A stretch of DNA of 31,392 nucleotides from assembly GCA_035291645.1 (NCBI GenBank), contig DATDRQ010000074.1:1-31392 (forward strand), written 5' to 3'. Of the stretch, positions 1 to 7,815 are shown one piece after another; within the stretch, counting starts at the first letter, position 1, and each line of letters opens with the position of its first letter. Below the pieces are notes generated by a model that had not been told where the DNA came from, made no database searches, and worked only from the letters and a program-made list of their open reading frames with translations. Source of the stretch: DATDRQ01 sp035291645. GTDB lineage: Bacteria > Chloroflexota > Anaerolineae > Anaerolineales > UBA4823. Made by a program: the position numbers and the translations under genes.

Positions 1-204
1 TATAACCTGCCGTGGGGATTCGATCAGCGCTACCTGACGATCGGCGTGGTTGAGTTCGAAAACGGCGTCCGGGCAATGGGGCAGATCAACGTCGATGAGC
101 AATTCGATCTTAAGACCGGTATGATGATGAAACCTACCTGGGCGCCGGTGCGAGAGCAGTACGGCGAGCACGTGTACGGCCTGGTGCTGGAATCGTTTGG
201 ATAA
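1..204 (+). CDS. OB-fold (DUF35-like) protein, 3' end only
   Basis: Frame 1 is open from the window edge to a TAA at 202-204, giving 67 residues of a C-terminus. The visible part has the pattern of the OB-fold half of DUF35 proteins: a hydrophobic strand (LTIGVVEFENG), a second strand (VRAMGQI), then an acidic-basic turn with a K-T-G-M segment and a closing strand ending VLESFG. In that family an N-terminal zinc ribbon precedes the OB-fold and the protein partners thiolases or HMG-CoA synthase-like enzymes in acyl-CoA metabolism. The ribbon and the partner gene would lie left of the window, so the call rests only on the tail. A different beta-barrel domain is possible. Confidence 0.5.
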   Translation, partial: YNLPWGFDQRYLTIGVVEFENGVRAMGQINVDEQFDLKTGMMMKPTWAPVREQYGEHVYGLVLESFG

Positions 205-295
205 ATTAGAAAATTTTTACGCGGATTTTCGCTGAAGTGGTACCTGTATGAGCAGGAAATTTCTTGATCAACTTGGATATGGAATATGCCAAATG

Positions 296-369
296 GGACG
301 CTGATTCTCGCTGATTTTGGCGAACTTTGTTCGCACTTGATCAGCGTTTTTCAGCGTGAATCAGCGTCC
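296..369. repeat. Intergenic inverted repeat (long imperfect hairpin)
   Basis: The 205-429 gap contains a large imperfect palindrome. The left arm starts GGACGCTGATTC (296-307) and the right arm ends GAATCAGCGTCC (358-369), an exact reverse complement. The arms stay related inwards (CGCTGA against TCAGCG) and the centre is a perfect GCGAAC-TTT-GTTCGC hairpin at about 320-334. The outer sequence 218-240 carries another CGCTGA-type word. No open frame or U-tract is present. It resembles non-coding palindromic repeats in intergenic DNA; a role as a transcript end between the OB-fold gene (plus) and the hydrolase (minus), which converge here, is inference. Confidence 0.6.
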
Positions 370-429
370 ATAATCTAAAGCCCGGCATTTGGAAATGCCA
401 CTCACCCGAACTCATCATTAAAATCCGGA

Positions 430-1410
430 TCATGATCTCAAATACCGCTCGAACCAATCCAGCGTCCTGCTCCAGGCATCCTGGGCAGCCTCCGGGTTAT
501 AACGCGGCCCGGTGTCGTTGTGGAAGGCGTGGTCGGTGTTTGGATAGATGACTTTCTCGTAGACCTTATCGTTCTGCTGCATCGCCTCTTCGATCGCGGG
601 GATGCCCTGGTTGATGCGCTGGTCGTTTCCGGCGTAAATCGCCAGCACGGCAGCCTGGATATTGGGCACTTCCTCGACCGGCGGGTGCGGGCCATAAAAC
701 GGCGCCGCCGCGCGCAGCTCTGGCAGCCGGGTCGCCGCCAGCCAGGTCACCCCGCCCCCGAAACAAAATCCCACCATACCGACCCGCTCTGCCTGGACGA
801 AAGGCTGCTCCTGCAGGTAGCTCAGCCCGCTGCGAAAATCCTGGACGAATTGTTCGGGATCGGTGCTGCCCAATGCACCGGGCACCTGGTCGGAGCTCAA
901 AGCCGCCGTGCCGCCCTGGCGAGATAACAAATCGACCGCCAGCGCCGCATACCCGGCTCTGGCCAGGCGGCGGGTCACGTCTTTGATGTGCTCAGTCAAC
1001 CCCCGGTTTTCGTGACAGACCAGCACTACCGGAATGGATCCCTCGCCGCCGGGCCGGGCCAGGTAACCGAGCAGCGTGGCCCCCTCCCCCTGAAACTGGA
1101 CGTCGGCGGCCTCGATTTCGAGATTGCCCGGACTGGACGTCTCCGGGGCTGCAGTCTCCGGCTGTCCAGCGGGTGTGTCGGTCGACGTCGACGGTACTGG
1201 CGTCGCCGGGGGTTCAGTCGTGGCGGTTAGCGAAGGGGCAGAAGTGGTAGTGGTCTCGCCCGGTGGCGTGCAGCCCGCCAGGATGGAATTCGCCAGGAGC
1301 AGGCTGCCTGTCACGCCTGCGATTAACTTCAAAGCCTCGCGCCGGGACAGGTGCCCTTCCTGATAATCCTCGGCGAACTCCTCGACCAGGTAGGTTTGAA
1401 ACCTGTTCAT
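430..1410 (-). CDS. Exported Tat-type lipoprotein, dienelactone hydrolase family
   Basis: A 326-residue alpha/beta hydrolase predicted to act outside the membrane. The N-terminus has a twin-arginine motif (SRREALK, residues 22-28), a hydrophobic stretch and a lipobox ILAGC with Cys47, then a Thr/Pro/Ser-rich linker to about residue 95. The catalytic domain shows the family signatures: Glu134 after CH in the oxyanion region, nucleophile elbow GFCFGGG (Cys216), Asp263 and His294 (TDHAFH). Cys rather than Ser as nucleophile is typical of dienelactone hydrolases. The substrate is unknown. The start at 1410 is chosen because AAAGGAG sits 8 bases upstream; a longer frame to 1488 has no ribosome binding site and would bury the export signal. 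It stands alone, with repeats on both sides. Confidence 0.85.
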   Translation of the reverse strand: MNRFQTYLVEEFAEDYQEGHLSRREALKLIAGVTGSLLLANSILAGCTPPGETTTTSAPSLTATTEPPATPVPSTSTDTPAGQPETAAPETSSPGNLEIEAADVQFQGEGATLLGYLARPGGEGSIPVVLVCHENRGLTEHIKDVTRRLARAGYAALAVDLLSRQGGTAALSSDQVPGALGSTDPEQFVQDFRSGLSYLQEQPFVQAERVGMVGFCFGGGVTWLAATRLPELRAAAPFYGPHPPVEEVPNIQAAVLAIYAGNDQRINQGIPAIEEAMQQNDKVYEKVIYPNTDHAFHNDTGPRYNPEAAQDAWSRTLDWFERYLRS

Positions 1411-1494
1411 CCTCGATCTCCTTTCATTCGCAAATACCTGTAACTGGGGTCTGTATGCAAACTCTCGAAATTGGGAGAATAACACCATCTAAAA

Positions 1495-1658
1495 TTGTCA
1501 CCCTGAGCCCTTCGCAATCTCAGGATAAACTCCGCGAAGGCGGGCAAAGACCGCCCGGTCTCTCGCCACTGAAACTGAGATGCTTTGCTTGCCCGAACGG
1601 CAGGATAGATCACGAGAAATCACAGTTCGGTTTGCCGTTCGGGCGCTCAGCATGACAA
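1495..1658. repeat. MITE-like intergenic element with terminal inverted repeats
   Basis: The element starts TTGTCACCCTGAGC (1495-1508) and ends GCTCAGCATGACAA (1645-1658); these are inverted repeats with one mismatch. Inside, GCCCGAACGGCA (1591-1602) is the exact reverse complement of TGCCGTTCGGGC (1633-1644), giving a second nested hairpin. No open frame of its own is convincing. The size (164 bp), terminal repeats and secondary structure fit a non-autonomous palindromic element. The TGTCA-CCTGAGC terminus is a word I associate with repeated intergenic elements in Chloroflexota and some Cyanobacteria (recollection, not a search). No flanking target-site duplication is obvious. Confidence 0.6.
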
Positions 1659-1707
1659 AACGGGTATGCATAAACGCACTAGAGGTTGTTGTGAAAATGG
1701 TTGCTGT

Positions 1708-1740
1708 GGTTTTTTCGGCGGCGCAGCCGCCGAAAAAACC
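1708..1740. other. Perfect 15-bp stem hairpin with 3-nt loop
   Basis: GGTTTTTTCGGCGGC (1708-1722), loop GCA, then the exact reverse complement at 1726-1740. Because the T-run lies in the left arm and the A-run in the right arm on both strands, there is no free U-tract after the stem. A standard rho-independent terminator reading is therefore not supported. It lies between the repeat element at 1495-1658 and the protease gene. Confidence 0.7.
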
Positions 1741-1924
1741 CAACTCTTCCAATTTTTCGAGATGGCTTATAGATCCTGAATTCAAGATAAATATACTCAA
1801 TTTTATCCGGCTATTCGTTTTCCATGTGGAGGGACAGGCGATTAGAGTCAAGGAAATCGCCTTCACACCCCTGGTTCTCAGGATTCATTAAGATCTGTTC
1901 ATCTTTATTTCATCAATTACGTTC

Positions 1925-1930
1925 TATAAT
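1925..1930 (+). promoter_or_regulatory. Possible -10 element upstream of the HtrA-type protease
   Basis: A TATAAT hexamer in an AT-rich stretch, about 110 bases before the protease start. No good -35 is present at 16-18 bp spacing. The rest of 1741-2037 shows no gene; a 7-bp inverted repeat GGCGATT/AATCGCC lies at 1837-1861. Confidence 0.3.
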
Positions 1931-2037
1931 TAGGATAAATCCGGTCGTCTACACCCTTGATTGATCCCAGGCACTTCCAATCGTCTTGATGAAGAGCTCT
2001 TCCACACTGGAGGGAACTCGCTTTTCCACATCGATCG

Positions 2038-2889
2038 ATGGAAAAGAGAATGGATGAACCATCTGTTATACGCTCGGAACTTTGGCAGAGTCGCCTGCGG
2101 AAGCTTAGACCGCGCGCCCGCAGCTCGCTGCCGTTTGTTTCTGGGGTGCTGGCTGCCCTCCTGGCGCTCCTGCTTTATAACCTCCTCGTTCCCCGTCCAC
2201 ACCAACTGACTTTAGGCGAGGTGAATGATTCGGTTGCCCAGGCGCTCGCGTCTGCGACGCCTCCACCAGCCTTTTCCGCGCGCGTATACCAGGCAATCCA
2301 CCCCTCGCTCGTCCTGATCCAATCGAAGGTCCCGGGCGAGAACGGAGAATTGGAGGATATTTTAGGCAGCGGCGTCGTCATTACCGATCGCGGCGATATC
2401 CTCACCAGCCTGCACGTTGTCGCCAACGCGGACGAAATTCGGATAACGTTTGCGGATGGCACACAGTCGAGCGCGCAGGTGGCAGCTGCGCAACCGGAGA
2501 ATGACATCGCCGTATTGAGCGCGAGCCAGCCCCCGGTGGAGTTGCTGCCGGCGACGTTGGGGAATCCGGACGCCATGCGCATCGGGGACGAGGCGTTCGC
2601 CGTTGGCAATCCCTTCGGCTTATACAGCTCGATGAGCGCTGGCGTTATCTCCGGTTTCGGGCGTTCTTTCCAACCCCCAAAAAGCGATCAAAAATTACAG
2701 GGCTTGATTCAAATCGACGCCGCCGTGAATCCCGGCAACTCGGGCGGCCCGCTGCTGAATCGCAACGGGCAGGTGGTCGGCATCATCGTTGGGATCGTGA
2801 ACCCGACCCAGCAGGAGGTCTTCATCGGGATCGGCTTCGCGGTGCCGATCACCGTGGCGGCTTCTGGAGCAGGCCTGCCGCCGTATTGA
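2038..2889 (+). CDS. Membrane-anchored trypsin-like (S1C, HtrA/DegP-type) serine protease without PDZ domain
   Basis: A 283-residue protein with a cytoplasmic basic N-terminus, one transmembrane segment (about residues 33-51) and an extracytoplasmic S1C protease domain. The triad is visible: His126 (TSLHVVAN), Asp156 (ENDIAVL) and Ser235 in NPGNSGGPLL. The protein stops about 30 residues after the last protease strand (GFAVPI), so the PDZ domain usual for DegP/DegS is absent. Such short forms occur among trypsin-like peptidases, so this need not be a truncation. The start is uncertain: ATG 2038 lacks a close ribosome binding site, while in-frame ATG 2050 is preceded by GGAAAAGAG. It lies 98 bases upstream of the MoxR cluster in the same direction and may be cotranscribed; envelope quality control is a reasonable inference. 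Confidence 0.85.
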   Translation: MEKRMDEPSVIRSELWQSRLRKLRPRARSSLPFVSGVLAALLALLLYNLLVPRPHQLTLGEVNDSVAQALASATPPPAFSARVYQAIHPSLVLIQSKVPGENGELEDILGSGVVITDRGDILTSLHVVANADEIRITFADGTQSSAQVAAAQPENDIAVLSASQPPVELLPATLGNPDAMRIGDEAFAVGNPFGLYSSMSAGVISGFGRSFQPPKSDQKLQGLIQIDAAVNPGNSGGPLLNRNGQVVGIIVGIVNPTQQEVFIGIGFAVPITVAASGAGLPPY

Positions 2890-2987
2890 GCGCCAGGTGA
2901 CCGGTCGATCGTCACAGATGCGAGTCGCGTACGTTCACAGCCATGCGGAAAGTTCCTCATCATATCAAATCAGAAAGGGGATGGCAA

Positions 2988-3998
2988 ATGGATCAGAGTT
3001 TGAATCTCACCAATGGAAAGCCGATGGAACGCGTGCTGTACGAAGTGAAGAAGGTAATCGTCGGACAAGACCACCTCTTGGAACGGTTGGTCGTAGCTCT
3101 GCTGGCGCGCGGCCACATCCTGGTCGAAGGCGTGCCGGGTTTAGCCAAGACGATGGCGATCAAGACCCTGGCTGAAGCGATCGGCGGCGAGTTCAAGCGC
3201 ATCCAGTTCACGCCAGACCTCGTCCCCGCCGATCTAATCGGCACGCGCATCTACAATCAAAAGACGGGCGAATTCAACACCTCGCTCGGTCCGGTCTTTA
3301 CCAACCTCCTGCTCGCGGATGAGATCAACCGCGCGCCGGCCAAGGTCCAAAGCGCCCTGCTGGAGGTGATGCAAGAGCGCCAGGTGACCATCGGGCGTGA
3401 AACCTTTCCTGTTCCGAACCCCTTCCTGGTGCTCGCGACGCAGAATCCCATCGAGACCGAAGGTACATACCCTCTACCGGAAGCCCAGGTAGACCGCTTC
3501 ATGCTCAAGGTGCTCGTCGATTATCCCTCCGCCACGGAGGAATTTGTCATCGTCGAACGGATGACGGGCGTGTTGCAAGCCTTGCAAAAGGTGTTGACGA
3601 CCGGGCAGCTGCTGGATCTACAGCAAGAAGCCGACCGGGTTTACGTAGACCCGGCCCTGATCGAGTACGCCGTCCGCATGGTAACCGCCACGCGGGAGCC
3701 GGGAAGCTGTGGCTTGCCGGAATTGGAGCACTACATCCTGTTCGGCGCAAGTCCGCGCGCTTCGATCAATTTGATCCTGACCGCTCGGGCGCTGGCTTAC
3801 GTGCGCGGGCGCAATTATGCGCTGCCGCAAGATGTCCTCGACATGGCGCTCGACGTGATGCGCCACCGCCTCGTGCTCTCCTATGAGGCGCTCTCGGACA
3901 ATGTCACCGGCGACGACCTGTTGAAGACGATCCTCGATCGCATACCGACCCCTGTGGTGCCTTTACATGAGCACGCCCCCCTCCGCGTCAACGCCTGA
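2988..3998 (+). CDS. MoxR-family AAA+ ATPase
   Basis: A 336-residue MoxR ATPase, a chaperone-like AAA+ protein. Walker A is GVPGLAKT (residues 48-55), Walker B LLLADE (107-112), sensor 1 is in LATQNPIE (Asn153), and LPEAQVDRF (163-171) follows, as usual for MoxR proteins. The C-terminal lid domain runs to the end. The start at 2988 is chosen because GAAAGGGGAT precedes it at good spacing; upstream in-frame codons to 2943 have no such site. The 3' end overlaps the DUF58 gene by 32 bases, implying translational coupling. MoxR proteins with DUF58 and VWA partners are thought to mature or insert metal or cofactors into client complexes; no client is identifiable here. Confidence 0.93.
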   Translation: MDQSLNLTNGKPMERVLYEVKKVIVGQDHLLERLVVALLARGHILVEGVPGLAKTMAIKTLAEAIGGEFKRIQFTPDLVPADLIGTRIYNQKTGEFNTSLGPVFTNLLLADEINRAPAKVQSALLEVMQERQVTIGRETFPVPNPFLVLATQNPIETEGTYPLPEAQVDRFMLKVLVDYPSATEEFVIVERMTGVLQALQKVLTTGQLLDLQQEADRVYVDPALIEYAVRMVTATREPGSCGLPELEHYILFGASPRASINLILTARALAYVRGRNYALPQDVLDMALDVMRHRLVLSYEALSDNVTGDDLLKTILDRIPTPVVPLHEHAPLRVNA

Positions 3999-4866
3999 GC
4001 GCATCCTCCAGCATCTCGACTGGCAGGTTATCCGCCGGCTGGATGGCTTATTGCAAGGCGATTATCGCAGCCTGTTTTATGGCTACGGGGTGGATTTTGC
4101 CGATCTACGCGAATACCAACCTGAAGATGATATCCGCTACATCGATTGGAATACCACCGCCCGCATGAACACACCCTACATCCGGCAGTATGTCGAAGAT
4201 CGCGAAATCACCGCCTGGTTCCTGCTCGACCTCAGCCCGTCGATGGATTTTGGCAGCGCGCAGAGCCTTAAGCGGACGGTGCTGATCGATTTCGTCGCCA
4301 CGCTCGCCCGGTTGTTGACCCGCCACGGCAATCGCGTCGGCGCCATGTTTTACGGCAGCCGGATCGAGCGGACTATCCCCGCCCGGGGCGGGCGGATTCA
4401 GGTACTGCGCCTGGTCAACGATCTGCTCAAGCAGCCGCGTCTGCCCCGCGCCCCGTTCACGGACCTGACGCCGCTGCTCGAAGGCGGGCTCAATGCGATC
4501 AAGAAGCGCTCGCTGGTATTCATCGTGTCGGACTTCATCAGCGCGCCGGGATGGGAGCGGCCGCTGAACTTGCTAAACCGGCGGCATGAAGTCCTTGCCA
4601 TTCGCTTATGGGACGCACGCGAGGTCGAGCTGCCGGATATCGGCCCGATCATCATGCAGGATGCGGAGACGGGTGAGCAGTTGTACGTGGACACACACGA
4701 TCGGAAATTCCGGGCCCGCTTTGAGGAGGCCGCCCAGCGGCGTGAGGCAGCGTTGAACCAGTCCTTCAAACACGCCGGGGTGGACTTGCTGTCACTCTCG
4801 ACTGAAGAAGACCTGGTCCGCGCCATCGTTCGTTTTGCGGCTATGCGGCGCAGGCGGCGCATGTGA
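3967..4866 (+). CDS. DUF58 domain protein
   Basis: A 299-residue DUF58 protein. The diagnostic segment DFADLREYQPEDDIRYIDWN lies at residues 43-62, followed by a VWA-like Rossmann core with DLSPSM (88-93) in the position of a metal-ion-dependent adhesion site and a VFIVSDF strand. It has no clear transmembrane segment in this reading, whereas many DUF58 proteins carry two N-terminal ones. It overlaps the MoxR gene, consistent with joint function; the overlap plus an ATG in a plausible position decides the start. The C-terminus is basic (MRRRRRM). Biochemical function is unknown for the family beyond MoxR association. Confidence 0.9.
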   Translation: MSTPPSASTPERILQHLDWQVIRRLDGLLQGDYRSLFYGYGVDFADLREYQPEDDIRYIDWNTTARMNTPYIRQYVEDREITAWFLLDLSPSMDFGSAQSLKRTVLIDFVATLARLLTRHGNRVGAMFYGSRIERTIPARGGRIQVLRLVNDLLKQPRLPRAPFTDLTPLLEGGLNAIKKRSLVFIVSDFISAPGWERPLNLLNRRHEVLAIRLWDAREVELPDIGPIIMQDAETGEQLYVDTHDRKFRARFEEAAQRREAALNQSFKHAGVDLLSLSTEEDLVRAIVRFAAMRRRRRM

Positions 4867-4912
4867 TCCCAACATTCGAGGCTTGCCCGAACCGTCTTCA
4901 GCTCAATCAGAA

Positions 4913-4940
4913 ATCTACCATCTGATATCTACAATCTGAA
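4913..4940 (+). repeat. Two tandem 14-bp repeats abutting a start codon
   Basis: ATCTACCATCTGAT (4913-4926) is followed directly by ATCTACAATCTGAA (4927-4940), and the next base is the A of the VWA gene ATG at 4941. The repeat takes the place of any recognisable ribosome binding site. Confidence 0.6.
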
Positions 4941-5954
4941 ATGGATTCACCGGTTTCATTTATCTGGCCCGCAATGCTTTTGTTCCTGCTGTCGATTCCG
5001 CTGATCGCCGCGCTCTACCTTTTCTTGCAGCAACGCCGGCGTAGGCTTGCCGCAAGCTATAGCCGTCTCGGATTTGCGCAAGGCGCTCTCGAGCGTGGAC
5101 CAGGCTATCGCCGGCACATTCCACCCGCGCTCTTTTTGGTCAGTTTTACTATCCTGTTGATCGCACTGGCGCGCCCGCAAGCTGTCGTCAGCCTGCCGAA
5201 GCAAGAAGGTACGATCATCCTTGCTTTTGACGTTTCCGGCAGTATGGCAGCCGACGATTTGAAGCCGACCCGGATGGAAGCGGCAAAAGCTGCCGTGCGT
5301 GACTTCGTCGAGCGCCAGACTTCCAGCGTGCAGATCGGCGTTGTGGCTTTCAGCGGCAGCGGCTTTGCAGTTCAAGCGCCAACCAATGACAAGGAGGCCA
5401 TCCTTGCCTCGATTAACCGGCTAAAGCCGGAGCTCGGCACATCGCTCGCACATGGTATTCTCGCTTCGCTCCAGGCGATCGCCATGGACAGCGGGCCTAC
5501 CCCGCCCCTCAGTAGCAGCCCTTCGCCAACCCCCACTCCTACTCCCATGCCGGAGGGGGCGTACACGTCAGCCGTCATCGTCCTGCTCACCGACGGGGAG
5601 AACACCGCGCCGCCGGATCCCATCGCCGCGGCCCAGACCGCCGCCGATCGCGGTGTGCGCGTCTACTCGATCGGGATCGGCAGCGCGGCTGGGACAACCT
5701 TACACGTCAACGGCTTCACCGTTCACACCCAGCTGGATGAGGCTGCGCTGCAACAAATCTCGCACATCACCGGCGGCGTTTATTACAACGCCGGGGACGA
5801 ACAAGACTTGCGCACGGTATACGAAGAACTGATCCCCCAAATGGTGATCAAACCGGAAAAGATGGAAGTCACTTCTATTCTGACAGGCGCCAGCCTTCTC
5901 ATCATGCTGATCGGCGGTGCATTTTCACTCCTGTGGTTCAGCCGCCTGCCCTGA
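4941..5954 (+). CDS. VWA-domain membrane protein (BatA/BatB-like), first paralogue
   Basis: A 337-residue protein with transmembrane segments at about 9-30 and 60-77, a von Willebrand factor A domain, and a closing transmembrane helix at about 311-332. The metal-ion-dependent adhesion site is intact: DVSGSM (97-102) and TDGENT later in the domain. A Ser/Pro/Thr-rich insert (about 188-208) lies between the helix after QAIAMDSG and the next core strand VIVLLTDGE. The layout matches BatA-type proteins encoded with MoxR and DUF58. It sits 74 bases after the DUF58 gene and 26 bases before its paralogue. No Shine-Dalgarno is seen, since a tandem repeat fills that space. Confidence 0.9.
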   Translation: MDSPVSFIWPAMLLFLLSIPLIAALYLFLQQRRRRLAASYSRLGFAQGALERGPGYRRHIPPALFLVSFTILLIALARPQAVVSLPKQEGTIILAFDVSGSMAADDLKPTRMEAAKAAVRDFVERQTSSVQIGVVAFSGSGFAVQAPTNDKEAILASINRLKPELGTSLAHGILASLQAIAMDSGPTPPLSSSPSPTPTPTPMPEGAYTSAVIVLLTDGENTAPPDPIAAAQTAADRGVRVYSIGIGSAAGTTLHVNGFTVHTQLDEAALQQISHITGGVYYNAGDEQDLRTVYEELIPQMVIKPEKMEVTSILTGASLLIMLIGGAFSLLWFSRLP

Positions 5955-5980
5955 TTTTATAGGTAGATCGGAGGTTGTAG

Positions 5981-7039
5981 ATGGGACTGCTCTGGCCTGG
6001 ATTCCTTCTCCTGTTAGGATTAATTCCCCTGCTGGTCGCGGTCTACATATGGATACTGCGGCGCCGGCGGCGTTTCGCGCTGCGTTTCTCCAGCCTGGCG
6101 CTGGTGCGCGAGGCTCTGCCCCACCAATCACGCCTGCGGCGCTATCTCCCCCTGGCCCTGTTCCTGCTCGCGGTGGCAAGCCTGGTAGTCGCCTTGGGGC
6201 GCCCAATTTTCAGCGTGAGCGTGCCCTCCGGGCAGGCGAATATCATCCTCGCCATTGACGTTTCCCGCAGCATGTGCTCGACAGATATCCAGCCCAACCG
6301 CCTGGAAGCCGCCAAGGATGCCGCCCTGTCATTCGTTAAACGCCAGACGGCCAGCACGCAGATCGGCATCGTCGCCTTCGCCGGCTTCGCTGTTTTGGCC
6401 CAGCCGCCGACTGCGGATCAGGAAGTGCTGCAAGATGCAATCGATAATCTCTCCACCGCCCGCAGGACTGCGATTGGCAGCGCCATCCTTGAATCACTGG
6501 ATGCGATCGCCGAATTGAACCAGAACGTCGCCCCGAGTGGGAACGACCCGGCCTCCGGAGTCCAGCCGGTCCCTGTTCCGGAAGGAGAGTACGCTCCGGA
6601 CATCATTGTCTTACTGACCGATGGGGTGAGTAATTCGGGCCCCCTGCCTTTAGACGCCGCTCAGCAAGCCGTCGATCGTGGAATCCGAATCTACACCATC
6701 GGGTTTGGCACCGAGAATGGATCTGTCATGGATTGTGGGGATCAGTTCTGGGGTGGCGGTGCGTTCGGCGGCGGCCAGCAGTTTCAGGGAGACCCGTTTG
6801 GAGGCGGGTTTCGCCGGGGGATTGACGAGACGACGCTGAAGCAAATCTCGGAGATGACCGGTGGGGATTATTACTCGGCCACGAGCGCAGGCGAGCTGCA
6901 GAGCGTTTTCCAGAGTCTCCCGACATACTTGATCACCAGGCAAGAAACCATGGAGATTAGCGTGGCATTTGCGGCCTTAGGAGCACTCCTCGCCGCCTTT
7001 GCCATCTTCCTCTCGCTACTGTGGCATCCACTGCCCTGA
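5981..7039 (+). CDS. VWA-domain membrane protein (BatA/BatB-like), second paralogue
   Basis: A 352-residue paralogue of the preceding gene with the same order: N-terminal helix (about 4-25), second helix (about 54-72), VWA domain with DVSRSM (93-98) and LLTDGVSNSG, and a C-terminal helix. It differs by a Gly/Phe/Gln-rich insertion at about residues 250-277 (FWGGGAFGGGQQFQG and FGGGFRRG) just after the strand YTIGFGTENG, a loop that is plain in the first paralogue. Start ATG 5981 is preceded by GGAGGT at good spacing. The pair suggests a heteromeric VWA complex at the membrane working with MoxR/DUF58; no TPR-containing BatC or BatD gene follows. Confidence 0.9.
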   Translation: MGLLWPGFLLLLGLIPLLVAVYIWILRRRRRFALRFSSLALVREALPHQSRLRRYLPLALFLLAVASLVVALGRPIFSVSVPSGQANIILAIDVSRSMCSTDIQPNRLEAAKDAALSFVKRQTASTQIGIVAFAGFAVLAQPPTADQEVLQDAIDNLSTARRTAIGSAILESLDAIAELNQNVAPSGNDPASGVQPVPVPEGEYAPDIIVLLTDGVSNSGPLPLDAAQQAVDRGIRIYTIGFGTENGSVMDCGDQFWGGGAFGGGQQFQGDPFGGGFRRGIDETTLKQISEMTGGDYYSATSAGELQSVFQSLPTYLITRQETMEISVAFAALGALLAAFAIFLSLLWHPLP

Positions 7040-7071
7040 GTGGGTTTGATTTCAGTTGAGTTGGTCTAACA

Positions 7072-7103
7072 CGATGCGCCTGGACATTTTTCCAGGCGCA
7101 TCG
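7072..7103. terminator. Stem-loop between convergent genes
   Basis: CGATGCGCCTGGA (7072-7084), 6-nt loop, and the exact reverse complement at 7091-7103. It lies 33 bases after the second VWA gene and before the convergent holin-like gene. No clear U-tract follows on either strand, so it may act as a processing or weak bidirectional termination site. Confidence 0.5.
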
Positions 7104-7145
7104 CTCATAATAAGAAGATATAGATTCGTTATAACGAGAGATCAC

Positions 7146-7514
7146 TTAGACCACGATCCCGAGCAGGCCGAGCAGCCAGGTCACCAGCCAGCTGACCACG
7201 GCAATGGCGATCGCCGCGACGAGCGCACCGGTGAAGCCGTTGACCGTGAATCCGGGGAGGAAGCGGTCGCTGATCATCAGCACGACCGCCGCGATAACCA
7301 GCAGAACGATGAACCCCAAAAAGCCTCCACCGATGGTCAAACCCAGCGCTCCCAGCAGCCAGAAGACCACGGCGTTGACGACTGCGATCACGATTGCAGC
7401 CAGGAAAGCGTTGGTGAAACTGCTGACAGTTAGTCCCAGGTTCAGGCGACTGACGATGTAGATCACAACGGCGGACACCAATAGTGAAACAATCAAACTA
7501 ATCAGGACTGCCAT
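7146..7514 (-). CDS. Small four-helix membrane protein, phage-holin-4_2 (mycobacterial holin)-like family
   Basis: 122 almost wholly hydrophobic residues forming about four transmembrane helices (3-22, 34-56, 61-82, 95-119). The protein is an internal duplication: helix pairs are introduced by LGLTVSSFTNAFLAAIVIAV (about 26-45) and PGFTVNGFTGALVAAIAIAV (about 87-106), which align without gaps. This pattern is shared by the family annotated as phage holin superfamily IV, common on ordinary chromosomes with no phage nearby. AAAAGGAG precedes the ATG at 7514 at good spacing. No phage genes surround it, so a housekeeping membrane role is more likely than lysis. Confidence 0.75.
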   Translation of the reverse strand: MAVLISLIVSLLVSAVVIYIVSRLNLGLTVSSFTNAFLAAIVIAVVNAVVFWLLGALGLTIGGGFLGFIVLLVIAAVVLMISDRFLPGFTVNGFTGALVAAIAIAVVSWLVTWLLGLLGIVV

Positions 7515-7815
7515 ACGAAATTCTCCTTTTTATCGATTGATGGATGAATAACTTCGGTGTGAGCAGTGAAGCAGACGAATGAATGACGATTCAAGCAAAT
7601 TCCTAAATCTGGTCAGTTTTGAAAATTACTCTCCTTTCCGGCGCCAACGCCTTGGAATGAACAGCAAAGTCAGCGCCCAAACGCCTGGCTTGCATGGCAT
7701 ATTAATCATCACAAAATATTCAACACCAGAGCACGATCAAAGTTACGTCTGACCTCGCTATCATCCTATGCATCGTCCCTCAAGGTGATAGCGAAAATTG
7801 TTCGAGGAATCGGAA
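7515..7815. other. Intergenic region, no gene seen
   Basis: About 300 bases with no convincing open frame. The only structure found is an inverted repeat TCGCTATCA (7755-7763)/TGATAGCGA (7786-7794), 21 bases downstream of the minus-strand MoaD-like gene end; it could mark the end of that transcript but lacks a U-tract. Confidence 0.4.

Noticed and set aside
1708..1740. Rho-independent terminator
   Set aside because: The T-run is in the 5' arm and the A-run in the 3' arm; no free U-tract follows on either strand.
1498..1891. Open frames of about 100-120 residues in the 1411-2037 gap
   Set aside because: They run through the inverted-repeat element and hairpin on both strands and show no family pattern or ribosome binding site.
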